Assembly (NCBI GenBank): GCA_964544955.1
Contig: CAZJEB010000007.1
Location: 1 to 64,000, forward strand
Reading direction: 5' to 3'
Length of the DNA: 64,000 bases
Source of the DNA: JAAZPT01 sp964544955
GTDB lineage: Bacteria; Bacillota; Clostridia; Christensenellales; Aristaeellaceae
The notes beneath the pieces are model-generated. The model ran no database searches. It was not told where the DNA came from and saw only the letters and a list, made by a program, of their open reading frames with translations. How positions within the stretch are numbered: the first letter of the stretch is position 1; every line of letters begins with the position of its first letter. Below, piece after piece: positions 28,007 through 35,250 of the stretch. The position numbers and the translations under genes were made by a program.

Positions 28007-28035
28007 ATTATAAAATTTTATATGTTATATTTCAA
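28007..28035 (-). promoter_or_regulatory. Predicted promoter of the SNF2 gene in the dnaA-SNF2 gap
   Basis: On the - strand TTGAAA (28035-28030), 17-nt spacer, perfect TATAAT (28012-28007). No terminator was seen after dnaA, so read-through from dnaA is also possible. Confidence 0.6.
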
Positions 28036-28040
28036 GTATA

Positions 28041-29363
28041 TTAGTTAATATTTATCATTTTTATTAAGTCCGTAATTTGCGCAGCAAAACGCGGGGAATT
28101 TTTTACTGCTTCAGATACTTTGTTGCATGCATGGGATACGGTAGAATGATCCCTATTCCCAAAATTTAAACCTATCCTTGGGAATGACATACACAACAAT
28201 TCACGAGTTAAGTACATTGCAATTTGCCTTGGTTCTGTAACATCCCTTGAGCGCCTTGGGCTTTTTAAATCATCAACACTAATGCCAAAATAGCTACTTA
28301 CAATTGTTTGAATTCTATCACAACTTGCTTGTACTTCGGGTTTACGGCTAAATGTATCCCTAAGCGCTTCTTTAGCAAGGTTTATATCTATAGGTCTATT
28401 TTTTAGTGATGAAAAAGCATGCAGCTTAGTTAAGGATCCTTCAAGTTCTCTAATGTTTGAATCAACTCTTTCAGCAATTAAAGTATATACATCATCATCA
28501 GCTACTAAACCCATAAGTTCAGCTTTTTTTCTTAATATTGCTATTCTTGTTTCAATATCCGGGCTTTGTATATCTGCTATAAGCCCCCATTGGAATCTAC
28601 TTTCTAAGCGTTTTTCCAAATGGGAAATTTCACTTGGTGCTTTATCAGACGTCATTATTATCTGTTTACCCATTTCGTGTAGTGCATTAAAGGTATGGAA
28701 AAACTCCTCTTGCGTGCTAGTTTTTCCAGCTATAAAGTGAATATCATCAACCATCAATATATCTAAATTTCTATAACTATTTCTAAAGTGTTGATTATTA
28801 TCTTTAACACGCATGGAGTGAATAAGCTCATTCATGAAAGTTTCACCAGTAACATATTTAACATTTAGTTCTGGTTTTGTTTCATGTACATAGTTGCCAA
28901 CAGCATGTAGAAGGTGAGTTTTTCCAAGCCCAACCCCACCATGGATGAATAATGGATTATAAGCAACAGCTGGCATTTCAGCAACAGCTAAAGCTACAGT
29001 ATAAACAAACCTGTTATTACTACCAACAACAAAGTTTTCAAATGTATAGCGTTTATTAAGATTTTTTGAACCCTTATCATTTTTCTCTTTTTCTTCTTTA
29101 ATGCTATCCAGCTTACCAGAGGGATATATTTCTACACCTTTTATGCTACTATCAGTTCTTTGAACTGCATTTTCTATCTGTTGCAAGTATCTATTATTAA
29201 ATATAGCTAAAAAGTCTTCATTTATTAACTCTAAATAAAGCTTATTATTTAAAATAATATGTGGCTTTATTAAGGATACAATAAAGGTTTCATATGATAC
29301 TGAGTTCATTTCTCTTTTTAAAATAATACACGCATTTTCCCAAAGTTGTTTAATATCTGACAA
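28041..29363 (-). CDS. dnaA: Chromosomal replication initiator protein DnaA
   Basis: A 440-residue AAA+ initiator that binds DnaA boxes and opens oriC. N-terminal domain I (MSDIKQLWENACIILKRE...), a linker rich in Lys/Glu/Asn (about 85-103), the AAA+ domain with Walker A GGVGLGKTHLL (about 141-151) and Walker B ILMVDDIHFIAGK, and the C-terminal DNA-binding domain with the signature FGNRDHSTVSHAC. The start appears to be a TTG at 29363 behind AAGGGG, since it gives the normal domain I; the next Met would delete it. dnaN and recF do not follow, which is unusual. Confidence 0.96.
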   Translation of the reverse strand: MSDIKQLWENACIILKREMNSVSYETFIVSLIKPHIILNNKLYLELINEDFLAIFNNRYLQQIENAVQRTDSSIKGVEIYPSGKLDSIKEEKEKNDKGSKNLNKRYTFENFVVGSNNRFVYTVALAVAEMPAVAYNPLFIHGGVGLGKTHLLHAVGNYVHETKPELNVKYVTGETFMNELIHSMRVKDNNQHFRNSYRNLDILMVDDIHFIAGKTSTQEEFFHTFNALHEMGKQIIMTSDKAPSEISHLEKRLESRFQWGLIADIQSPDIETRIAILRKKAELMGLVADDDVYTLIAERVDSNIRELEGSLTKLHAFSSLKNRPIDINLAKEALRDTFSRKPEVQASCDRIQTIVSSYFGISVDDLKSPRRSRDVTEPRQIAMYLTRELLCMSFPRIGLNFGNRDHSTVSHACNKVSEAVKNSPRFAAQITDLIKMININ

Positions 29364-29498
29364 AATTATTACTTCCCCTTGACAATATATAATTTCATAA
29401 AATATGTATAATTATTAATTAAAAATTCATAATAAAATTAATTTTTCATATGGTTTATTTATACAAATTTTATATTTTTAACTCATTCTTAATAAATA

Positions 29499-29525
29499 TG
29501 TGGATAACTATAAAACTTATCCACA
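29499..29525. promoter_or_regulatory. Inverted pair of perfect DnaA boxes
   Basis: TGTGGATAA and TTATCCACA separated by 9 bp, with centres 18 bp apart, about 140 bp upstream of the dnaA start codon. Both match the TTATCCACA consensus without a mismatch. Confidence 0.88.
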
Positions 29526-29758
29526 AGCATATTGTATATTAGCATTTATTTAAGCAAATTTCAAGCATATTATACAAAAACCCATTATTGAATATTATCA
29601 TTTTAGTTTTTTATAAAAGCACCAATTGTTGTATATGCCATTAATAAAAAGCACAATACTCTTTATATTTATACTTTTTAATTGTATTATTATTCATTTT
29701 ATAATAATTATGTAAAAAATATTTTCTTGACACAGTAGCAATAAAAACTAAACTATTA

Positions 29759-29795
<37 letters not shown>

Positions 29796-29811
29796 GGAGA
29801 TATATAGTGCA

Positions 29812-30291
29812 ATGAACAAATTTATTAGCAACCAAGAAATAAGAATTAGCCTTATACCCTGGTTAGGAAGTACTATAATAACAAAAAGTTTTATTTCCGA
29901 AAAATTAAGCACAATCCTTAACAATTTTAATACAGAAAAGCAAGGTTTTAATTACTTATACGATAAAATTTACAGCAACCTAAAAGCAACAATAACAAAC
30001 TATTCAAATAATAATATTATATTGTTAGATAATAACACATCTATAAAGTGTACTGAAACCGACATTCAGGATATGGCCGATGATATAATAGGCTTATTTT
30101 TTAGCGCTTTAGAGGTTAACAGTATAAACTTTACTAAAATAAACCAATATGCAATGAACAAAAATAGTTTAACAGCATTAAAATGTTTATATTTGAACTT
30201 TAATAACTTCTATAATGTTGATGAAAAAGGCAAAATAAAAAGGCTTATAGAAAGCCTTTATCCAAAACACTGTTACAGCGATTGGTTATAA
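29812..30291 (+). CDS. Hypothetical protein, not recognised
   Basis: A 159-residue predicted soluble protein rich in Asn, Ile and Lys. It has no signal peptide, membrane segment or motif I can name. The middle segment SIKCTETDIQDMADDIIGLFFSALEV is probably helical. GGAG lies 12 nt before the ATG, a long spacing, directly after the (TTA)11 tract. The 3' end overlaps the convergent DUF4364 gene by 6 nt. Codon use looks like the neighbours. It could be lineage-specific. Confidence 0.6.
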   Translation: MNKFISNQEIRISLIPWLGSTIITKSFISEKLSTILNNFNTEKQGFNYLYDKIYSNLKATITNYSNNNIILLDNNTSIKCTETDIQDMADDIIGLFFSALEVNSINFTKINQYAMNKNSLTALKCLYLNFNNFYNVDEKGKIKRLIESLYPKHCYSDWL

Positions 30292-31026
30292 TAATAGCGC
30301 CTTAACCTCATTAATAATGTTTTTTGCTAAATTTTCCCATTGGTAAACAAATATATCCACCATTTGAATTGTTGGTAAAAGAATTTTTACTTTCCATCTT
30401 TCATTTTTTAAATTAAACTTTGCTACTACAAAGTTTTGTGTTTTGTGTTTGTTTTCTATTTTAACACTATATGTAGCGCTATCATCCATATCATTAAATT
30501 TATCATTATTGTTTATGCCTATGGATAAAAATAAACTATATATAGCTTCAGCATTCTTTGAAAAACTTTTACCAATATCATAAGGAGTTAACTCCCTTTG
30601 GCATGTATACTCAAGTTCCATTTGAGGTATATTATATTGTTGCAAATACATGTTTATTTGAGTTTCAAGGTCATTTATATAACTAAACCAAACAGCATAA
30701 TTTCTATTACTCAAAATATCAGCCCTATATGTTGGTGCATTTAGCCCAAGTTTTGTTCTAATACTATTTGGTATTCTATTTTCAAACAAATTAAGGCTTT
30801 CCCATCCTTTTTGAGTTAGGCTATAAAAATAATCATCCTTTTTAATTTCACCTGTTTTAATTAATTCATCTATTGATAAAGCAATTGGTATATATGAGGC
30901 AAGGCCTTCATTTTGAACAATTTGATTTAATTCCTTTTGAGATATTTCCCCCACTACATCCAAAATATACATAACCAAAAGTTTGTAATCAATATCTGTA
31001 CGTTTTTGAAATAATTCATTTTTCAT
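30286..31026 (-). CDS. DUF4364 family protein with N-terminal winged-helix-like domain
   Basis: A 246-residue protein. The N-terminal 95 residues follow DUF4364 of Clostridia: YKLLVMYILDVVGEISQKELNQIV, then LSIDELIKTGEIKKDDYFYSLTQKGWESLNLFENRIP. This resembles a winged-helix DNA-binding fold. The remainder (about 100-246) is less conserved and longer than in most members. The function is unknown; a transcriptional role is inferred from the fold. A GGTGA site precedes the ATG. It lies downstream of the HPr-like gene, behind a terminator. Confidence 0.75.
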   Translation of the reverse strand: MKNELFQKRTDIDYKLLVMYILDVVGEISQKELNQIVQNEGLASYIPIALSIDELIKTGEIKKDDYFYSLTQKGWESLNLFENRIPNSIRTKLGLNAPTYRADILSNRNYAVWFSYINDLETQINMYLQQYNIPQMELEYTCQRELTPYDIGKSFSKNAEAIYSLFLSIGINNNDKFNDMDDSATYSVKIENKHKTQNFVVAKFNLKNERWKVKILLPTIQMVDIFVYQWENLAKNIINEVKALLL

Positions 31027-31044
31027 AATATCACCGTTTGTATT

Positions 31045-31066
31045 AAAAAAGGAGGCTTTAGCCCCC
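31045..31066 (-). terminator. Terminator after the HPr-like gene
   Basis: On the - strand GGGGGC-UAAA-GCCUCC (31066-31051) with one wobble pair, followed by six T (31050-31045). Confidence 0.75.
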
Positions 31067-31086
31067 TAATTTAAATTTAATAAAAA

Positions 31087-31314
31087 TTAAGCCATGAATG
31101 GTTTGATTTCTTCAAGAAGATCATCACAATTATCTGCATAAATTTCAAGAGCAATTGGTTTGCTTAAATCTAAGCTAAATATACCAAGGATTGATTTAGC
31201 ATCAACAACGTGACGGCCTGAACGAAGATCTATATCATAAGAATAACGAGTTACAATGTTAACGAATGACTTAACGTTTTCTGCTAGGCTAAGTTTAATT
31301 TCTACTGATTTCAT
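31087..31314 (-). CDS. HPr-like protein lacking the phospho-accepting histidine
   Basis: A 75-residue protein with the HPr fold. Aligning it without gaps to HPr (offset 5), VVDAKSILGIFSL (36-48) matches VNLKSIMGVMSL, so the regulatory serine (Ser46 in HPr) is kept as Ser41. The active-site segment HARPAT is replaced by LAENVK: His15 is Leu10 and Arg17 is Glu12. It cannot carry phosphate from enzyme I in the usual way. Bacillus Crh, with Gln15, is a precedent for a serine-only regulator acting with CcpA. GGAGGT precedes the ATG. It is monocistronic. Confidence 0.85.
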   Translation of the reverse strand: MKSVEIKLSLAENVKSFVNIVTRYSYDIDLRSGRHVVDAKSILGIFSLDLSKPIALEIYADNCDDLLEEIKPFMA

Positions 31315-31346
31315 TTAAAAAACCTCCATATATTTATTACAAATAT

Positions 31347-31375
31347 ATTTTAACACAAGCACTTAACATTTGCAA
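31347..31375 (-). promoter_or_regulatory. Predicted promoter of the HPr-like gene
   Basis: On the - strand TTGCAA (31375-31370), 17-nt spacer, TAAAAT (31352-31347). Confidence 0.6.
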
Positions 31376-31422
31376 TCTTAGCAAATATTTTTTGCACATT
31401 GCACAAATTTTATAGCCTTGTA

Positions 31423-32289
31423 TTAGTTGTATTTAAGCACAATTTCATGAACTTGTGGAAATACCATCCATCTAAAGGGAGGATTCTTTGCCCCAATACC
31501 ATTAGATACTAGAATTTTTACTCTACTTTGCTCATTCCAACCTGTATAGTATATTGGTACATTTGTAGGATCAAAGGCCGTTTTTATATCCTGTAAAAAA
31601 GCAAATTGACCACCTAACGTGCCACCAAACATAGCAACATCAACAAATTGAGCAACGGCTTGATCTCCACTTGGTAAAACAATATCATCTATACCTTTGG
31701 GTGAATGCCCTGCAAATATAACAAATTCATTTTCAGCATAACCGCTATTAGGTTTAATAGTAAGTGGTTTTCCTTTAACATAATCGTCTATTCCATAAAT
31801 CTTAATATATCCATCATCAATTTTTATTGTTTTATATTCATTAACAAGCAAGTTAATATTTCTATCAGCCATTGCCATCTTTAAGTCATAAAATCTAGAA
31901 TTTTTATCTTCCCTATCATTTTCGCCTAAAACAGCAACCACGCCTAATCTAGCATGAATGTTAGGGATGTTTTTAAAAAATTCTATAGATTTTTTATGAT
32001 CAGTACCATAGTTGCCTCCAAGAATAACAACATCTGCGCTCAATTGGTTAATTTTTGATATTACACTATATAAATGCACCATATTGACGCCACTATAATT
32101 AAAATCACTTACATAACAAACTTTTATGTTATGAAAACTTCTTGGCAAATCATAGGAGCTTAATGTAACCTTATCTACCAAAACTGTAAATGTAGAAACA
32201 AGTATAGATACAACTAAAAGCACTATAACTACAAGTATTATAATAATATTGCGCTTAAAATTTGTTATTCCAGAATTATACCTTGACAT
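31423..32289 (-). CDS. Membrane-anchored metallophosphoesterase-fold protein with degenerate metal sites
   Basis: A 288-residue protein with one N-terminal membrane segment (about 13-37) and an external calcineurin-like phosphoesterase domain related to YkuE. The metal-binding motifs have decayed. DxH is S61-D62-F-N64; the GD motif is GGNYGTD (91-97); GNHD is G122-E-N-D125; GHTHGGQ is G222-G-T-L-G-G-Q228. Only GHS (194-196) keeps a histidine. Hydrolase activity is therefore doubtful, and a binding or scaffold role is inferred. GGAGGG precedes the ATG. It is transcribed alone, downstream of clpB on the same strand. Confidence 0.75.
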   Translation of the reverse strand: MSRYNSGITNFKRNIIIILVVIVLLVVSILVSTFTVLVDKVTLSSYDLPRSFHNIKVCYVSDFNYSGVNMVHLYSVISKINQLSADVVILGGNYGTDHKKSIEFFKNIPNIHARLGVVAVLGENDREDKNSRFYDLKMAMADRNINLLVNEYKTIKIDDGYIKIYGIDDYVKGKPLTIKPNSGYAENEFVIFAGHSPKGIDDIVLPSGDQAVAQFVDVAMFGGTLGGQFAFLQDIKTAFDPTNVPIYYTGWNEQSRVKILVSNGIGAKNPPFRWMVFPQVHEIVLKYN

Positions 32290-32348
32290 TAAGCCCTCCA
32301 GATATCTAAAGTAAAATTTACAACATTAATTAATTATCAATATTGCAC

Positions 32349-32357
32349 ATTATACCA
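32349..32357 (-). promoter_or_regulatory. Candidate extended -10 promoter of the phosphoesterase-like gene
   Basis: On the - strand TGG-TATAAT (32357-32349). No convincing -35 hexamer was seen. Confidence 0.4.
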
Positions 32358-32374
32358 CAAAAAAGCTAAAAATT

Positions 32375-32404
32375 AAAAATAGCCGTTTTTATTCGGCTAT
32401 TTTT
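32375..32404 (-). terminator. clpB terminator
   Basis: Perfect 11-bp arms 32375-32385 and 32394-32404 with T-rich ends, directly after the clpB stop codon. Confidence 0.85.
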
Positions 32405-32407
32405 GTT

Positions 32408-35020
32408 TTATTTTTTTCTAATATATAGATTACTGTTTTCATCAACATCTACTAATAAAGTATCCCCTGCAGTTACGTTACCTTCAAGTATTGCCTTGGC
32501 AACCAAAGTTTCAACTTTACTTTGTAAATATCTTTTTAGCGGCCTTGCTCCATATACAGGATCAAAACCATTATCAATAATATTTTCTTTAGCTTTAGGG
32601 CTAACTTCAAGCATAAGCTCTTTATTATCCATACGGCTTTGCAATGTTTTAAGAAGTAAATCAACAATTTTTGATATCTCTGGCTTTGTTAAAGGCTTGA
32701 ACATTAGAATTTCATCTATTCTATTTAAAAACTCAGGCCTAAATGCTTGTTTTAATGTTGCATTAACAGCATTTTGTGCTTCGGCAGATATTGTTCCATC
32801 ATCATTTACGCCTTCTAACAAATACTGCGAACCAAGGTTGCTTGTCATAATAATAATTGTATTACTAAAATCAACTGTTCTACCTTGAGAATCTGTAATT
32901 CTACCATCATCTAAAACTTGTAATAAAACATTAAATACATCAGGATGTGCTTTTTCAATTTCATCAAGTAACACAACAGAGTAAGGTTTACGCCTTATGG
33001 CTTCAGTTAACTGCCCACCTTCATCATAACCAACATATCCTGGAGGTGCGCCTATTAGCCTAGAAACACTGAACTTTTCCATATACTCGCTCATGTCTAT
33101 CCTAACAATGTTATGTTCATCATCAAACAATTGCTTTGCTAATTGTTTAGCCAATTCTGTTTTACCAACACCAGTAGGACCTAAGAATAGGAATGATCCT
33201 ATCGGCCTTCCTTCAGGCGCAATTCCAGCTCGGCTTCTAAGTATTGCTTGTGAAACTTTTTCAACAGCTTCCTCTTGCCCTATAACACTTTCACCTATAA
33301 TATTTTGAAGCTTTAACAGTTTTTCACGTTCTGTTTCTGCAAGCCTGGAAACTGGTATACCAGTCCATCTTGAAACTATCCTAGCAATTTCATCTTCGTT
33401 TACTTTATCCCTTAACAATCTATCATCATCTGTTATTTGAGCTTGTTCTGCAGCTTTTTCTTGTTCTTGTATCTCTTTTTGAAGCGCCGGAAGTTTCCCA
33501 TATTTTAATTCTGCTGCTTTAGATAAATCGTAATCACGTTCTGCTTTTTCTATTTGAACGTTTAAATCATCCATTTGTTTACGCAAAACATTAACTTTTT
33601 CAATAATATGTTTTTCGCCTTCTAGCTTTTCCTTCATTCCATTGAACTCTACCCTTAATTTTTTAAGCTCATCTTCAAGGTTTTCAAGGCGTTTTTTACT
33701 AGCTTCATCCGTTTCCTTTTTTAATGCTGCTTGTTCAATTTCAAGTTGCATTATTCTGCGAGAAATTTCATCCATTTCCGATGGCATACTATCAATTTCA
33801 GTTCTAATAAGCGCGCAAGCTTCATCAACTAAATCTATTGCCTTATCAGGAAGAAATCTATCAGTAATATACCTGGATGATAGTTTTGCTGCTGCTACCA
33901 ATGCAGCATCCGTAATTTTAACGCCGTGGAAAAGCTCATACCTTTCTTTTAATCCCCTTAGAATTGATATAGTATCTTCAACAGTAGGTTCATTCACCAT
34001 AACTGGTTGAAAACGCCTTTCCAAAGCAGCATCTTTTTCTATATATTTACGGTATTCATCAAGTGTTGTTGCGCCTATCATATGTAATTCGCCACGGGCA
34101 AGCATTGGTTTTAATAGGTTCCCTGCATCCATAGCTCCATCAGTTTTACCCATACCAACAATAAGGTGCATTTCATCAACAAAAAGTAAAATTCTACCAT
34201 TACTTGATTTTATTTCGCTTAGAACTGCTTTTAATCTTTCCTCAAATTCACCTCTATATTTTGCACCTGCAATTAAACTCCCCATATCTAAGCTAAAAAT
34301 TTGTTTATCTTTTAGTGTTTCAGGAACATCTCCCCTTACAATTCTTATTGCAAGCCCCTCGGCTATTGCAGTTTTACCTACGCCAGGTTCACCAATAAGC
34401 ACAGGGTTATTTTTGGTTTTTCTTGATAATATTCTTACCAAACTTCTAATTTCTGTATCCCTACCAATAACCGGCTCAAGTTTTTGTTGTTTAGCCAATT
34501 CAACAAGGTCAACACCATATTTTTTTAATGCTTCATATGTTTCTTCAGGGGTATCTGTAGTAATTCTTTGTGTACCCCTTATGCTGCTCAAAGCTTTTAG
34601 AAAATCATCAATATTTAAATTATGCTTATTAAAAAATTGTTTCATTGCATAACTGGGTTTATCCATAATACCCATCCAAATATGTTCAACAGATAGGTAT
34701 TCATCTTTCATGGCTTCCGCATATTTTTGGGCAGATAACATCGATTTTTCTACTTCGGGTGATATATAAATTTTATCTGGTTCCCTTCCTCCACCACTTA
34801 CTTTGGGTAGCTTTGATACCATATCAGTAAGTTCTCTTATTATACCCAACACATTAAATTTATTGTTTGATAAAATGCTTGTTATTAAGGAATCATTATC
34901 CTCAACTAAGGCTAATGCTAAGTGTTGTTGTTCAACATTTGTATTTTGATATTCTACAGTTAGCTCTTGGGCTCTTTTTAGAGCTTCTGTTGATTTTTGT
35001 GTATATTGTAATTGTTTCAT
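32408..35020 (-). CDS. clpB: ATP-dependent chaperone ClpB
   Basis: An 870-residue hexameric Hsp100 disaggregase that works with DnaK. A Clp N-domain (about 1-145) is followed by NBD1 with Walker A GEPGVGKT, a coiled-coil middle domain (about 400-530, ISRRIMQLEIEQAALKKE...), and NBD2 with Walker A GPTGVGKTE and LLDEIEKAHPD. No ClpP-binding loop is apparent. Length is normal. GGAGGT precedes the ATG. A perfect CtsR operator overlaps the start of the transcript, so heat or thiol stress should derepress it. Confidence 0.96.
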   Translation of the reverse strand: MKQLQYTQKSTEALKRAQELTVEYQNTNVEQQHLALALVEDNDSLITSILSNNKFNVLGIIRELTDMVSKLPKVSGGGREPDKIYISPEVEKSMLSAQKYAEAMKDEYLSVEHIWMGIMDKPSYAMKQFFNKHNLNIDDFLKALSSIRGTQRITTDTPEETYEALKKYGVDLVELAKQQKLEPVIGRDTEIRSLVRILSRKTKNNPVLIGEPGVGKTAIAEGLAIRIVRGDVPETLKDKQIFSLDMGSLIAGAKYRGEFEERLKAVLSEIKSSNGRILLFVDEMHLIVGMGKTDGAMDAGNLLKPMLARGELHMIGATTLDEYRKYIEKDAALERRFQPVMVNEPTVEDTISILRGLKERYELFHGVKITDAALVAAAKLSSRYITDRFLPDKAIDLVDEACALIRTEIDSMPSEMDEISRRIMQLEIEQAALKKETDEASKKRLENLEDELKKLRVEFNGMKEKLEGEKHIIEKVNVLRKQMDDLNVQIEKAERDYDLSKAAELKYGKLPALQKEIQEQEKAAEQAQITDDDRLLRDKVNEDEIARIVSRWTGIPVSRLAETEREKLLKLQNIIGESVIGQEEAVEKVSQAILRSRAGIAPEGRPIGSFLFLGPTGVGKTELAKQLAKQLFDDEHNIVRIDMSEYMEKFSVSRLIGAPPGYVGYDEGGQLTEAIRRKPYSVVLLDEIEKAHPDVFNVLLQVLDDGRITDSQGRTVDFSNTIIIMTSNLGSQYLLEGVNDDGTISAEAQNAVNATLKQAFRPEFLNRIDEILMFKPLTKPEISKIVDLLLKTLQSRMDNKELMLEVSPKAKENIIDNGFDPVYGARPLKRYLQSKVETLVAKAILEGNVTAGDTLLVDVDENSNLYIRKK

Positions 35021-35056
35021 AATAGAACCTCCATTATTTCAAAATAAATGTAGGAC

Positions 35057-35110
35057 TTTGACCTTCTTTGACCTACAATTTAATTTTATCACATTTAAGG
35101 CCTTTGTCAA
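35057..35110 (-). promoter_or_regulatory. clpB promoter with CtsR operator
   Basis: On the - strand TTGACA (35110-35105), 16-nt spacer, TAAAAT (35088-35083). Directly downstream, 35073-35057 reads GGTCAAA-GAA-GGTCAAA, a perfect direct heptad repeat with 3-nt spacing, the known CtsR operator of Firmicutes. The ctsR gene itself is not in the window. Confidence 0.9.
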
Positions 35111-35169
35111 TGGTTTTAACTTATTTTTCTTATTTTTTTGTAAAATTTTTTAGTTTTAATAAATGCAAG

Positions 35170-35212
35170 TTGATAATCCATTTATTTTATGGTAAAGTAC
35201 TTTGAGAGTACT
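35170..35212 (+). promoter_or_regulatory. Candidate promoter and inverted repeat upstream of the PAS protein gene
   Basis: TTGATA (about 35170-35175), 17-nt spacer, TAAAGT with TGG before it. An inverted repeat AGTACT-N5-AGTACT (35196-35212) overlaps the -10 end and initiation region and could be an operator. Confidence 0.4.
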
Positions 35213-35250
35213 ATGCTCAAAGGTTTAGTGCTTAAGAATATGGAGTATAT

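Noticed and set aside
31376..31422. Repeated TGTGCAA units near the end of the phosphoesterase-like gene
   Set aside because: They form only a short direct repeat without a T run, so neither a terminator nor a clear operator can be claimed.
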